Assembly (NCBI RefSeq): GCF_001730295.1
Contig: NZ_MIKA01000004.1
Coordinates: forward strand, 1 to 64,000
Length of the DNA: 64,000 bases
Origin: Enterococcus plantarum
GTDB lineage: Bacteria > Bacillota > Bacilli > Lactobacillales > Enterococcaceae
Reading direction: 5' to 3'
The translations under genes and the position numbers were made by a program. Positions 20,282 to 29,538 of this stretch are shown here, piece after piece; position 1 is the stretch's first letter; each line of letters starts with the position of its first letter. The notes beneath the pieces were generated by a model that saw only the letters and a program-made list of their open reading frames with translations, had not been told where the DNA came from and searched no databases.

Positions 20282-21328
20282 TTATTCATCAAGAGGAAGT
20301 TCTTCTTGCGCTTGTTCTTCTTCAACAAAAGCTGTACCATCACCGATGCCGAATGCATCACGGACACGTTTAGAGACTTCTTCTACCATTTCTGGATGTT
20401 CAGTCATGTAAACTTTGACGTTTTCACGTCCTTGACCGATTCGTTCTTCTTTATAACTGTACCACGCACCACTCTTATCAACAATATCTTTTTCGACCGC
20501 CATATCAAGTAATTCTCCTTCTTGAGAAATCCCTTGGCCGTACATGATATCTACTTCAGCTACTTTAAATGGCGGTGCCACTTTATTTTTAACAACTTTG
20601 ATTTTTGTGCGGTTACCGATAATATCTGTCCCTTGCTTCAATTGTTCTGCACGTCTTACTTCTAATCGAACAGTTGCGTAGAATTTCAAAGCACGACCAC
20701 CAGGTGTCGTTTCAGGATTACCAAACATGACACCAACTTTTTCACGAATTTGGTTAATGAAAATGGCGATTGTTTTTGTCTTGTTAATTGAACCTGAAAG
20801 TTTACGTAAAGCCTGTGACATCAAACGTGCTTGCAAACCAACATGACTTGCTCCCATCTCTCCATCGATCTCTGCACGCGGTACTAAAGCCGCTACAGAG
20901 TCAATTACAACGATGTCGATTGCGCCACTGGAAACCAATGCATCTGCGATTTCTAAACCTTGTTCACCAGTATCTGGTTGTGAAAGAAGTAACTCATCAA
21001 TATTCACACCCAATGCCTGCGCATATTGAGGATCTAATGCGTGCTCTGCATCGATAAATGCAGCAGTTCCGCCTTGCTGTTGTACAGATGCGATCGCATG
21101 TAATGCAACAGTCGTTTTACCAGAACTTTCTGGTCCATAGACTTCAACGATTCGTCCACGAGGATAACCGCCAACACCTAATGCAACATCTAATGCTAGT
21201 GAGCCACTAGGAATAGTCGAAATTTGTTGATCGATCTTTTCCCCTAATTTCATTACTGAGCCTTTACCAAAATTCTTTTCGATTTTTTTTAATGCGGCAT
21301 CTAAGGCCACTTTACGATCATCTGCCAA
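20282..21328 (-). CDS. recA: Recombinase RecA
   Basis: A 348-residue strand-exchange ATPase and SOS co-protease. Walker A is GPESSGKTT, Walker B is [10 protein letters not shown], and the DNA-binding loop L2 region is [16 protein letters not shown]. The acidic C-terminal tail ([13 protein letters not shown]) is usual. The start is a TTG at 21328, nine bases after GGAGG, giving the family N-terminus [10 protein letters not shown]; no in-frame ATG fits. It lies 107 bases downstream of cinA, the conserved competence-linked order. Confidence 0.98.
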   Translation of the reverse strand: MADDRKVALDAALKKIEKNFGKGSVMKLGEKIDQQISTIPSGSLALDVALGVGGYPRGRIVEVYGPESSGKTTVALHAIASVQQQGGTAAFIDAEHALDPQYAQALGVNIDELLLSQPDTGEQGLEIADALVSSGAIDIVVIDSVAALVPRAEIDGEMGASHVGLQARLMSQALRKLSGSINKTKTIAIFINQIREKVGVMFGNPETTPGGRALKFYATVRLEVRRAEQLKQGTDIIGNRTKIKVVKNKVAPPFKVAEVDIMYGQGISQEGELLDMAVEKDIVDKSGAWYSYKEERIGQGRENVKVYMTEHPEMVEEVSKRVRDAFGIGDGTAFVEEEQAQEELPLDE

Positions 21329-21435
21329 TCGATAATCCTCCTTATATATAAACGATTTAAGTTCCTTTTCAATACATATATCATAACTGGTTTACTTAGA
21401 AAAAGCAAGAGAAAAACGAACAAACATTCGCCTTT

Positions 21436-22683
21436 TTAATTTTTCTTAACTACCGCCCTTCGAACCAGGTCTAAGCCTTTCATCACGGCACTTTGACGAA
21501 TATACTTTCGATCACGATTAAACTGTTGAAGTACAGCTATTGTCGGTTGACCTTTTTGGGCTAAACCAATCCAAACAGTTCCTGCTGGCTGGCCTTCTAA
21601 TTCATCTGGACCTGCTACACCTGTAAATGAGACAGCTAAATCTGCCTCTGCAACCTTTCTTGCTTGTTCTGCCATAGCGATTGCACAAGCTTCGCTAACG
21701 GTTCCTTCTTTTTCAAGTAATTCCGGATCAATCCCTAGAAAACGTTCTTTTGTCCCTATAGAATACGTAACAAAACCACCTTGGAAAATTTCTGAAACAC
21801 CTGGTATATCTCCTAAGGTACTCTGGAACAGACCTGCCGTTAGACTCTCCGCAGCTGTGATCGTTTTTCCAGATTTTTTTAATTCGTCTACTGTGACTTT
21901 TACTAGGCTATTGTCATCACCATATCCATAGAAATACTCGCCAACTTTATTCATCACTTTTGCTTCTAAATCATCTAACAACTGCTGACCAGTTAATTCA
22001 TCAGCAATTTTAGCTGTTAAGCGTAATGTCACTTCATTTGGTTTGGCATAGGGGGCAATCGTCGGGTTGGTTTGGCTGTCGATCAACTCTTTTAATTCTG
22101 TCACTAGTTGTGATTCGCCAATACCGTAAAACCTTAACACTCTTGATATTAGCTGTTCTGCTTGCGGAAATAGGTCTTCCAATAGCGGCCGGGCATTCTG
22201 TTTAAACATCGGGTTTAACTCATTCGGTGGCCCTGGCAATAACAGATAGGTCGTCTCGTTTTCCGTGATCAATGTTCCTACTGCTAGTCCTGTAGGATTT
22301 TGAACCGCAATCCCACCCTCAATCATCAAGGTCTGTCTCAAATTGTTTTCGGTCATTTTATTCTTTGAAAACTTGAAAAATTCATGAAGACGAGTAAGTG
22401 CCTGCTCATCTTGAACTAAAGAACGATGAATATGTTCGGCTACAGTATCTTTAGTCAAATCATCGTCTGTCGGTCCTAATCCACCACATAGAACGATTAG
22501 TTCACTGCGGCCATCAGCTTCAACCAATAATTGTTCTAGTCGCTTCGGATTATCTCCTACAACGGTATGATAGTACACCTCAATTCCCAAATCTGCTAAT
22601 TCTTCTGATAGAAACGTCGCATTTGTATTGACAACTTGTCCTAATAATAACTCTGTACCAACTGCAATGATCTCTGCTTTCAT
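21436..22683 (-). CDS. cinA: CinA, competence-damage-inducible nicotinamide-nucleotide amidohydrolase
   Basis: A 415-residue two-domain protein. The N-terminal MoCF-like domain ([36 protein letters not shown]) is followed by the C-terminal PncC deamidase domain ([38 protein letters not shown]). The family deamidates NMN and hydrolyses ADP-ribose, salvaging pyridine nucleotides. Placed directly before recA, as in streptococci and bacilli, where the two can be co-transcribed in competence. Confidence 0.95.
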   Translation of the reverse strand: MKAEIIAVGTELLLGQVVNTNATFLSEELADLGIEVYYHTVVGDNPKRLEQLLVEADGRSELIVLCGGLGPTDDDLTKDTVAEHIHRSLVQDEQALTRLHEFFKFSKNKMTENNLRQTLMIEGGIAVQNPTGLAVGTLITENETTYLLLPGPPNELNPMFKQNARPLLEDLFPQAEQLISRVLRFYGIGESQLVTELKELIDSQTNPTIAPYAKPNEVTLRLTAKIADELTGQQLLDDLEAKVMNKVGEYFYGYGDDNSLVKVTVDELKKSGKTITAAESLTAGLFQSTLGDIPGVSEIFQGGFVTYSIGTKERFLGIDPELLEKEGTVSEACAIAMAEQARKVAEADLAVSFTGVAGPDELEGQPAGTVWIGLAQKGQPTIAVLQQFNRDRKYIRQSAVMKGLDLVRRAVVKKN

Positions 22684-22862
22684 TTTTCTCCTCTTCTCTG
22701 ATAAGATACGTAAATGATTCTTATTTCATTTTATCACAGGAATTTTTTTTATTACTACCAAACGCCTTTATCTGCTTTATAATCTAAAACAATGGTATCA
22801 CTATCATTTATATAATATTATGGTACAATTTGTATAGTGAGTTAAAGGAGGAAAAGGAGAAT

Positions 22863-24032
22863 ATGGCAGTATTTATTGCACTTATAAGCTTTTTAGGAAT
22901 ACTAATTGGAGGCTTTCTTTCATTAAAAGCACTTTTCAAAAAACAACCAAAACAGAAGGCATTACTTTTAACGGGTGCTAGTTTTATCGTAATGATCGGC
23001 GCTGGATTTGCACTACCCGCATCTCCAAGCATTGATATTGCGGGCAAATCAATAGAAACAAACGATCAAGGAACCGCGACAATTGAAGGAAAAACGAATG
23101 ATGAAAGCGAGATCACTCTTGGTGGCGAAAAAGTCGAAACAAAAAACGGTACTTTCTCTTATAAAATTACATTAAAAGATGATCAATCACAAAAGCTAAC
23201 CTTTGTTGCTTCAATCGGCGATAAAGACAAAGCTGAAACTATCGAAGTCAAACCTTCCAAAGCATTTGTTGCTTTTTTAAATGAAGCAAAACAAGATCAG
23301 GAAACAGTAAAAAAAGCTGAAACTGCCCTAGTTTTAGCTGAAAATAAACCTACGCAAAAAAATTATAATGAAGCCGCAACACGTATTACTTCATTAACTA
23401 ATGAACAAAAAGATTTTACCCGACGGTTAGCCATCGTAAAAGACAATGTCCCGATTTACGAAGCTGTTGAACTAGCAGAAACAAACCAAACAAAAGAACA
23501 TGTCGATTCTGCAACTGCCTTAGTTGCAAAAGCAACCTTAAATAAAGACTCTTTGCTAAAACGTTTGACAACTGTCCAACAAAAAATTACTGAAAAAGAA
23601 AAGGCAGAAAAACAAATTGCCACTGCTCGTGAAGCCGTAGAAAAAGCAGAGCAGGAACCGACAGATGATCATTACAATCAAGCAATTGCTAGAATCAAAG
23701 AACTGCCAAATGGCAATGCCGAGTTAACTAATCGAGCAAACAATGTAAAACAAACACTTACAAATCAAAAAGAAGAAGCAAAAAGAGTTGCCGAAGCACA
23801 GAGGAGAGCTGAACAAGAAGCCCAAAAAACAGCTGAACAAGCGCAAGCTGCCGCTGCCGCTCAAACACCAGAAACTCCTGCTCCAGATACACAAGGGATT
23901 GGGCAAACTGTCTTAGTTACACCAACTGGTTCTAAATATCATAATCGCAAATGCGGCAATGGTACCTATACTCCAGCAACGCTAGAAGAGGCACAAGCAA
24001 GAGGCCTTACCCCTTGCTCTAAATGTTTTTAA
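22863..24032 (+). CDS. Membrane-anchored Ig-like/coiled-coil protein with Ada-type zinc-binding tail
   Basis: The start is the ATG at 22863 (389 residues), preceded by AAAGGAGGAAAAGGAG. Two transmembrane segments occupy residues 1-50. An Ig-like beta domain (about 60-135, SIETNDQGTATIEGKTNDES) follows. Residues of about 140-340 contain two or three degenerate helical repeats of the form A-E-xxPT-xxNYNEAxxRI, then an Ala/Glu/Gln-rich stretch and a Pro-rich linker. The last 35 residues are SKYHNRKCGNGTY, then TLEEAQARGLTPCSKCF, the Cys-4/His metal-binding domain often fused to secreted nucleases. No nuclease domain is present. It is divergent from cinA and convergent with the next gene. Function unknown; cell-wall or DNA contact is an inference. 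Confidence 0.8.
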   Translation: MAVFIALISFLGILIGGFLSLKALFKKQPKQKALLLTGASFIVMIGAGFALPASPSIDIAGKSIETNDQGTATIEGKTNDESEITLGGEKVETKNGTFSYKITLKDDQSQKLTFVASIGDKDKAETIEVKPSKAFVAFLNEAKQDQETVKKAETALVLAENKPTQKNYNEAATRITSLTNEQKDFTRRLAIVKDNVPIYEAVELAETNQTKEHVDSATALVAKATLNKDSLLKRLTTVQQKITEKEKAEKQIATAREAVEKAEQEPTDDHYNQAIARIKELPNGNAELTNRANNVKQTLTNQKEEAKRVAEAQRRAEQEAQKTAEQAQAAAAAQTPETPAPDTQGIGQTVLVTPTGSKYHNRKCGNGTYTPATLEEAQARGLTPCSKCF

Positions 24033-24042
24033 AACTAATCAT

Positions 24043-24081
24043 AAAAAATAGGCACTTCCCATCTAAGGAAGGCCTATTTTT
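24043..24081. terminator. Bidirectional terminator between convergent genes
   Basis: AAAAATAGG(C)ACTTCCC pairs with GGAAGGCCTATTTTT, with T/A runs on both sides, serving the genes that end at 24032 and 24091. Confidence 0.85.
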
Positions 24082-24090
24082 AACGTTAAA

Positions 24091-24879
24091 TCAATGTGTA
24101 AACAGATAAGCAGAAACCAAATACAAAATCCAAATATGCAATGGATAGAAGAAATAAAAGAAGTTCTTCATCCCTCTTCCTTTTTCACCATTAAACAATA
24201 AAATCGGAATCACAGCAAAAATCATCATCCATTGTGTTGATCCTTGAGAAAAGAAAAATAGAGCTGCTATCACAATCAACAGACATTGCAACCAACGTTG
24301 ATTTCTTGCTAAATACATCAATGGGATTAGCAATACCATAAAACTATTTTCTGTAAACAGCAATGCTGGAATAAAATTCACACCCCAGACTGCAGCCATG
24401 ATCGTATTTGGATTTGACAAGAGTGAAAATAAAATACCCGATGAGATGACTGGAAATAGTATAATAGCAACGCCTAATAAAATTTTCCCGATTTTTTTAC
24501 TTGAACGACCTTCAGAAATTTTATCGATTCCATACATCATTAATGTTCCAACTAAAAGATCACGAAAAATATTATTCATCAACTGAACTTCTTCGTATCC
24601 AACAATATTCTGAATTACAAAACTGCCTAATGCCATAAGTACCATGCCTAAATACAACCGCATTATATATTTTTCTTTGCTTCTTGTATGACTAAACCCC
24701 ACCACACTCACAAAGAAGAAAAGCGTCGCAACAGGTCGCCCAAACCAATCAAGCCAATTCGGCGCCCCCATCGGAACAAACATTTGATGAATATGATCGA
24801 TAAACATCAGAACAATGCCCATTATTTTTAAATCAAATGTCGTAAATCCCTTAAAATTACTCGTTGTTAAACTATTCAT
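24091..24879 (-). CDS. TraX-family integral membrane protein
   Basis: A 262-residue protein of about eight transmembrane segments. Family signs are the N-terminal FDLKIMGIVLMFIDHIHQMF and the C-terminal FFYFFYPLHIWILYLVSA. The name comes from the F-plasmid pilin acetylase, but chromosomal Firmicute members have no shown substrate; acyl transfer to a surface component is a reasonable expectation. It is a lone gene with GAGGAG before the ATG. Confidence 0.85.
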   Translation of the reverse strand: MNSLTTSNFKGFTTFDLKIMGIVLMFIDHIHQMFVPMGAPNWLDWFGRPVATLFFFVSVVGFSHTRSKEKYIMRLYLGMVLMALGSFVIQNIVGYEEVQLMNNIFRDLLVGTLMMYGIDKISEGRSSKKIGKILLGVAIILFPVISSGILFSLLSNPNTIMAAVWGVNFIPALLFTENSFMVLLIPLMYLARNQRWLQCLLIVIAALFFFSQGSTQWMMIFAVIPILLFNGEKGRGMKNFFYFFYPLHIWILYLVSAYLFTH

Positions 24880-25312
24880 TCTGATACGCTCCTCACTTAT
24901 TCACCTAACATATTATAAACTAGATAGTTCTTTTCTACCTTAGAATTACCTTTCAAGAATCTTTCAATTTTGTCATTCGAAAACGAGTAGAAAGGGTAAT
25001 ATTTGATGATCCAAATTAAGAGGATTTACATGATAGTTACAGGACTAAATACTATGTTAACAGCGTTGCCTAACACACTTAATTCATGTGCGAGTGAGAA
25101 TCAATTGAGGATTTTTTTCTTTTAGACCTAACAAAAGTCTAGCTTTTGAGATTGATAAAATTTCGGATTAAGAAGATGGAACTACAGAATCTGAGTGTTA
25201 TGTTGTTTTGTTAAATAAAGAAGAGTCGATGCAAGTTTTCTTAAGCTTAGGCAGATCAAGTATGATTAATTACATTTTTTTAATGCAATGTAGACTCCCG
25301 AAAAAGTTTATT
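24880..25312. other. Gene-poor stretch with possible coding relic
   Basis: No intact gene is seen. Around 25130-25290 one plus-strand frame reads LAFEIDKISD, a stop, EDGTTESECYVVLLNKEESM and then QVFLSLGRSSMINYIF. This looks like decayed coding sequence but has no start and was not recognised. Confidence 0.35.
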
Positions 25313-25374
25313 TAATTAGTATGAAAAACTGTAAACAACACTCAAAAATTAACGAGTTTGTTTACAGTCTGAGC
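25313..25374 (-). terminator. Hairpin after the lanthipeptide gene (family B repeat, copy 2)
   Basis: CTGTAAACAACACTC pairs with GAGTTTGTTTACAG around an AT-rich loop, preceded by TTAGTATGAAAAA and followed by CTGAG. The same frame of sequence surrounds the perfect palindrome at 541-602. Read leftward, the A run gives a U tail, so it can terminate the lanthipeptide transcript. Confidence 0.7.
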
Positions 25375-25410
25375 TCATTATAATTACTTACGTAAAAAGA
25401 TTGTGTTCAT

Positions 25411-25620
25411 TTAGAACCACCAGTTGTTGTTGCAGCCAGTTAATCGAGTGCTATTGTTATACCCATTCTGACCACATTTAGCGCTCCAATTATAGCAGGC
25501 CCTGTTATTACTTCCATATACTTGGTTATTGACCCCAAATCCTTGAATGACTTTCATTTCTTCCATAGTTAATTCTTCAAATGATTTTCCAACCTTTTGT
25601 AAGGCAGTTTTATTTAACAT
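25411..25620 (-). CDS. Orphan class II lanthipeptide (cytolysin-like) precursor
   Basis: The start is the ATG at 25620 (69 residues), nine bases after a perfect AAGGAGG. The leader MLNKTALQKVGKSFEELTME followed by EMKVIQG closely resembles the enterococcal cytolysin leaders, which carry SFEELSLEEMEAIQGSG. The core after about residue 27 is Asn-rich and holds Ser37, Ser46, Ser57, Thr58 and Thr61 ahead of Cys42, Cys49 and Cys63. This order allows three (methyl)lanthionine rings, and the core ends in NNNWWF. The usual GG/GA/GS protease site is replaced by QGFG. No LanM synthetase, LanT transporter or immunity gene lies nearby, so it is an orphan or depends on enzymes elsewhere. A non-lanthionine bacteriocin is the alternative. 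Confidence 0.7.
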   Translation of the reverse strand: MLNKTALQKVGKSFEELTMEEMKVIQGFGVNNQVYGSNNRACYNWSAKCGQNGYNNSTRLTGCNNNWWF

Positions 25621-25811
25621 AGATTTCAACCTCCTTGTTTAGTTCATTATATTTTACTATTTGTTCATTGAGAAGTAAAGTTGAAAACATTGAGATTCGT
25701 ATAGGTTGAACAGATTTTATATCAACGCCGGGAACCTTCATATATATATCATGATAGTTGTTTAGAATATGCTTGTCCGGTTGGGTAAAAAGTATAAAGA
25801 GAAAAAAAAAT

Positions 25812-25917
25812 GAGCCTGGACATAACTAAAAAGGTTATATTTCAGGCTCTTAGTAACCGAATAAACGGTGGGCGCAGAAGCAACTCCTTCGGAAATAAAC
25901 ACTTCTGTCCCAACCTC
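25812..25917. repeat. Intergenic composite repeat (family A, copy 3)
   Basis: GAGCCTGGACATAAC pairs with GTTATATTTCAGGCTC. It is followed by TTAGTAACCGAATAAACGG, TGGGCGCAGAAGCAACTCC and a closing CTTCTGTCCCAACCTC. The first 80 bases are nearly identical to those at 29539, and the inverted GGACAGAAG/CTTCTGTCC module links it to copies at 601, 38671 and 47507. Confidence 0.85.
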
Positions 25918-25950
25918 AAATGCTAAATTATCTGATTTCATATGATGATT

Positions 25951-26664
25951 TTATTGAGCTATGGTTTCAACCGTACTATAAATTTTAATTGGTATATGGA
26001 ATCCATCGCCTGAAACGGCTTCTACAGTTATTCTATCTCCAATTTTCAAGCTAATTGGACCATTGAATTGAGAATTTGTTGAATAGTCACTCGCTCTATT
26101 CGATGCCCGACCAACGTATTTACCGTTCACTAATATTCTATAATAAGAAGCATTAGGATGTTTTGTTCCAGAAATATGAACAGCGCTATCTGCTGCTACA
26201 GGATTCACACTAAATGTTTCAGAAGGAATTTTATCTGGCTGAATGACTCCTTGTTCTACAATTGTTTCAACTGTTGAATAAATATTTTTTTCAACATAGA
26301 ATCCATCACCTGAATAAGCTTCAACTGTAACTTTGTCTCCAACAGACAAGGCAATTGGATCATTCTTTCCAGATATATTTACGTAACTAGTAGAATACTT
26401 TAACTTCCCATCAATATATCGGGTTCCCGCTTGTGAAACATAACGACCGTTAACATACACGGAATAGGATGTCCACGGCGTAGATATCGCTGTACCACTA
26501 ATATGTTGTAAACCTGACTTTACAGAATCGATTGTTATCTGATCTTGAATACTCGTCTCTCTATCCTGTTCGGAAACCTCTGTAGCATAGCTTGTTTTTC
26601 CTATGAATAGACTTGAAAACAAACCTAAAGCAATTACTGAAACTAGAACTAATTTTTTCATCAT
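25951..26664 (-). CDS. Secreted protein with two tandem Ig-like repeats
   Basis: 237 residues with a signal peptide (MMKKLVLVSVIALGLFSSLF, probable cleavage after SYA near residue 27). Two repeats of about 90 residues follow, each starting ISGT, containing a Y-x-(I/V)-x-VNG-(R/K)-YV strand and D-(K/R)-(V/I)-TVEA-(Y/V)-SGDGF, and ending IYSTVETI. There is no LPxTG, WxL or membrane anchor, so the product should be released or bound non-covalently. AGGAGG precedes the first ATG. Function unknown; the repeat form suggests a bacterial Ig-like adhesion or binding module. Confidence 0.75.
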   Translation of the reverse strand: MMKKLVLVSVIALGLFSSLFIGKTSYATEVSEQDRETSIQDQITIDSVKSGLQHISGTAISTPWTSYSVYVNGRYVSQAGTRYIDGKLKYSTSYVNISGKNDPIALSVGDKVTVEAYSGDGFYVEKNIYSTVETIVEQGVIQPDKIPSETFSVNPVAADSAVHISGTKHPNASYYRILVNGKYVGRASNRASDYSTNSQFNGPISLKIGDRITVEAVSGDGFHIPIKIYSTVETIAQ

Positions 26665-27017
26665 TTGTACCTCCTATTTATAAGTTAAATTTATAATAGC
26701 ATATAAATATAAACAAATTATAAACAAATAGAAAATAATAAACAACTTAATGAGTTGTAACTGAGGGAGTAGACTATAATGAATGTAGAGGGTAAGAAAC
26801 TTTCAAGAAGCGTTCGTTACTACTTCTTTATGTCGGGATCAAACATTATTCATAAAAATTTGATAAGAAATATAGACTGGACCATGCAAAAAAAGGATCA
26901 AAATCAGAATTACGTGCTAAAAATAACTATTTTTGGTACAAGCACCCCTTGTACTTTAAATCATTTTCTCTGTGTATGTTATACTGTACTCATTATAAAC
27001 ACCAAAGGAGTTTGCTT
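26665..27017. other. AT-rich divergent intergenic region
   Basis: It separates the leftward secreted-protein gene from the rightward DUF6933 gene and must carry both promoters. An 80-codon open frame at 26779 lacks a convincing ribosome site and conserved content, so no gene is called. TTTTCTCTGTGTATGTTATACT just before 27018 includes a TATACT that could be a -10 element. Confidence 0.35.
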
Positions 27018-27530
27018 ATGATTATTGTCCCTACAAAAAAATCATTACCACTTTTCAATGAATTTCCAGTCTCTACTAATACCTTAAGTTCAACTGAACG
27101 ATCCTTTTTCTCTTGGCATGCTAATTATTTTACTTTAGATAGAAAGAAAATTTTAGTGTTAGTTAATGATCTTTCTTTTTCTCCAATCGTTTTAGCTGAC
27201 ATTAACGCTAAAAATAGTCCACAGCTTTCTCTCTATATAAAAGAAGGTATTGAACATGTCTTTAGTTATAGTACAGACAAATCGTATCAAATAAAAAAAT
27301 ATTTTCTGAGAGCTGGTAGAATGGAAATTTCTTATGCTTACAATCGCTCTGTTATGAGTATCAACAATAATATGATTCAACTGTTAAAATCTTATCCTGA
27401 AAATATTGACCAACGTTTACGTTTACAAATTTCTGAAATGGAATTTCTTGCAAACATTCCTTACCGTAGTATGACCCCTGAATATTCTTTCAGTACTGAA
27501 GTAGTTAAAAAAGAGTTAGAAAAGTTATAG
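27018..27530 (+). CDS. DUF6933-family protein
   Basis: The start is the ATG at 27018 (170 residues), preceded by AAAGGAG. The opening MIIVPTKKSLPLF, the motif FFSWHANYFTLDRKKILVLV followed by ND, and the SPIVLADINAK strand match the DUF6933 family of uncharacterised proteins, which has this SWHAN-hydrophobic-strand core. The C-terminal half is longer than the minimal domain. It is predicted cytosolic, and no catalytic residues can be named. It is followed by a hairpin and then the DUF1275 gene in the same direction, but 250 bases apart. Confidence 0.75.
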   Translation: MIIVPTKKSLPLFNEFPVSTNTLSSTERSFFSWHANYFTLDRKKILVLVNDLSFSPIVLADINAKNSPQLSLYIKEGIEHVFSYSTDKSYQIKKYFLRAGRMEISYAYNRSVMSINNNMIQLLKSYPENIDQRLRLQISEMEFLANIPYRSMTPEYSFSTEVVKKELEKL

Positions 27531-27546
27531 ACTGAACAGACGCAAA

Positions 27547-27602
27547 AAAGTTAGACCACAAATCTAATTTCTTGGGATCACTACAGACTTCCTAACTTTT
27601 TA
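27547..27602 (+). terminator. Likely terminator after the DUF6933 gene
   Basis: AAAAAGTTAG at the left pairs with CTAACTTTTT at the right, with further weak pairing inside a long loop. It ends in a short T run before AGC. Confidence 0.5.
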
Positions 27603-27779
27603 GCATGCTGCTATGAAAAATAATGGACTATTTACTCCAATGAACATGACAAAATTTCAATTAGAAGATTACTATATAAAGACAGATAAAATCTCTATAT
27701 TAAAAAGGTGATAGATGTAGATATTTTATACCCTCCAAACTATAATAAGTATTATCGACTTTTATAAAGGAGCTTTTGC

Positions 27780-28481
27780 ATGTTCAAATTTAAGCGCAAC
27801 ATACCTCTTATTACTAATGATAGTAGATTATTTGCAAGTTTAATGGCTTTTTCTGGTGGAGCTATTGACGTTTATTCTCATATTTATTTTCATGGTTTAG
27901 TCGCAACTCAAACAGGAAATGTCGTCTTATTGGCATCAAATGTCTCTCAAAAAGAATGGTATCAAGCTATGCCAAAAATTCTTTCTATCTTGACATTTAC
28001 AATAGGTTTTTTAATGTGTATTTGGATTAAACATAGTAATTCTAATAGTTATTGGCGTAGTTATACGATGCTCCCTGTTATATTGACTAGCTCCTTAGTG
28101 CCATTCTTTTCAGAACAATTTGATTTGATCAAAATAGGGTTTCTTGCTTTCGGATCTGGGTTAATTATGTTAACTTTCACTGGAAGTAAAATTGAAGATA
28201 ATCCTTACACCATCATGATGACATCAGGAAATTATCGTAAAATGCTCAATCAGTGGTATCTCCATTTTAAGTCAAAAGACAAATCATATAAAATAAAGCG
28301 TAGTGCGCAAAATTATACAATTGTGGTCTTGGCATTTCTAATTGGAGCTTTTTTACTAGCATTCACCAATGTTTTTATAGGAAAGTATTCTATTTTTTTG
28401 GCTACATTCACATTCTTGTTTTCTTTTTTTATTGAAATCCTTCATGCAAAAAAACATCAGAAACAAATTAATAATAACTGA
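27780..28481 (+). CDS. YoaK/DUF1275-family membrane protein
   Basis: A 233-residue protein with about six transmembrane segments. The family N-terminus is seen as ASLMAFSGGAIDVYSHIYFH followed by GLVATQTGNVVLLA, and the short polar stretch TSGNYRKML aligns with the usual T-GN repeat of the second half. Members are distributed widely in bacteria and fungi without a demonstrated function; small-molecule transport is often suggested. AAAGGAG precedes the ATG. Single gene. Confidence 0.9.
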   Translation: MFKFKRNIPLITNDSRLFASLMAFSGGAIDVYSHIYFHGLVATQTGNVVLLASNVSQKEWYQAMPKILSILTFTIGFLMCIWIKHSNSNSYWRSYTMLPVILTSSLVPFFSEQFDLIKIGFLAFGSGLIMLTFTGSKIEDNPYTIMMTSGNYRKMLNQWYLHFKSKDKSYKIKRSAQNYTIVVLAFLIGAFLLAFTNVFIGKYSIFLATFTFLFSFFIEILHAKKHQKQINNN

Positions 28482-28867
28482 TTGTTATAATTTATTAAAA
28501 CATGTCGAACAAACGTTTAGTATTAGATATTCGTTACAGAAAATACCTGCATATTATTCGGTTAATAAGAGAGATTATGGCTTTATAAAGATTAATTGAT
28601 TCTATTCAAGCTGTTGTTCAGATTGCAATCATTGGCGATATGGGTACTTTTACGAGAAACTGACATAACATTTTTATGTCGGTTATACCCTATTCGAGTT
28701 TTATTACTTATGACCGTAACTTTTGACAGTCAATTTTCCTGATTCAGACTGATTGATTTTATTTGCTCGATCCTTTTAAGTTCTCATAGTCAACGCTTGA
28801 GAAAATAGGAGTAACTACATTTTCTCATCTTCAAAGTCATTACGACTAATTTTTTTATACTTTAGTA
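28482..28867. other. Gene-free region between convergent genes
   Basis: No coding potential was recognised over 386 bases. AACTGACATAA and TTATGTCGGTT (about 28659-28685) form a hairpin without a strong T tail. GAGAAAAT and ATTTTCTC form another near 28799-28826. They may be weak terminators for the genes on either side. Confidence 0.35.
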
Positions 28868-29509
28868 TTACTCGTCCGATTCCAATTGAATGAAATTTAC
28901 GTTAAGTTCTTCATCCAACTCTAATATCATTATGTCTTCTATATTCGGAGTACCATTATCTGCCAATATTTTAGTTAGCTCATTCTCTGTCAGTTTCGAT
29001 CTATTCGTCTCATCTTCATTTACTTTACCATCAGAAATGATTAAATAGTTTTTTTCTGTGGCTTCCTTCAAAATAACTGACAAGCTTCCATTTTTCTCAA
29101 TGGTCCCTACTTCAACTTGTGTTATAGATCCTACTCCTTGAGTTCTCAACATTGAATACAATTGATCGATGGTTAAACTGGCTTCTGTTAAGGAATTTTT
29201 AACAATCGACCCCTTTTCCAAAACTCGAATAGTTCTGCCATCGAGCAATTCTGAAATCTTTGGAAACTGTTTTCTTACATAATAAAATGATATAGATATT
29301 AATCCCCATATAAACATTACAATGATAAACATTCCAATTGTGATATCTTGAGAATAGATAGTTCCCCCTATTATTCCTCCCAAAATATAGTTTTGAATTT
29401 GATCGATAGGCGATTGAGGTGCTAATGTCGTTTTACCAGTTACTTTAATAATAGCTGTAGCCATTAGCAAACCTAATAATAATTTTATAAATGTTTCTAG
29501 ATAAAACAT
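28868..29509 (-). CDS. YetF/DUF421-family membrane protein
   Basis: The start is the ATG at 29509 (213 residues), preceded by AAAAAGGAG; a longer frame would extend into a repeat element and is rejected. Three N-terminal transmembrane helices (FIKLLLGLLMATAIIKVTGK, the I-NYILGG-IIGG segment, then TIGMFIIVMFIWGLISI) lead into the DUF421 soluble domain. Its landmarks are LDGRTIRVLEKGSIV, SLTIDQLYSMLRTQGV and VEVGTIEKNGSLSVI. Roles in spore resistance or stress are reported for B. subtilis relatives; none can be inferred here. A family A repeat forms its upstream leader. Confidence 0.88.
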   Translation of the reverse strand: MFYLETFIKLLLGLLMATAIIKVTGKTTLAPQSPIDQIQNYILGGIIGGTIYSQDITIGMFIIVMFIWGLISISFYYVRKQFPKISELLDGRTIRVLEKGSIVKNSLTEASLTIDQLYSMLRTQGVGSITQVEVGTIEKNGSLSVILKEATEKNYLIISDGKVNEDETNRSKLTENELTKILADNGTPNIEDIMILELDEELNVNFIQLESDE

Positions 29510-29538
29510 GTTATTTCTCCTTTTTACTGTATTATAAA

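Noticed and set aside
25411-25620. Pediocin-like (class IIa) bacteriocin reading of the small peptide
   Set aside because: VYGSNN is only loosely like YGNGV, and the second conserved Cys and Val pattern is missing; the cytolysin-type leader is a better match.
26779-27021. 80-codon open frame upstream of the DUF6933 gene
   Set aside because: Weak ribosome site (GGGAG well off), overlaps the true start of the next gene and has no coherent domain.
27613-27711. 33-codon frame MKNNGLFTPMNMTKFQLEDY and onward
   Set aside because: Short, no clear ribosome site; could be a relic, but nothing supports a function.
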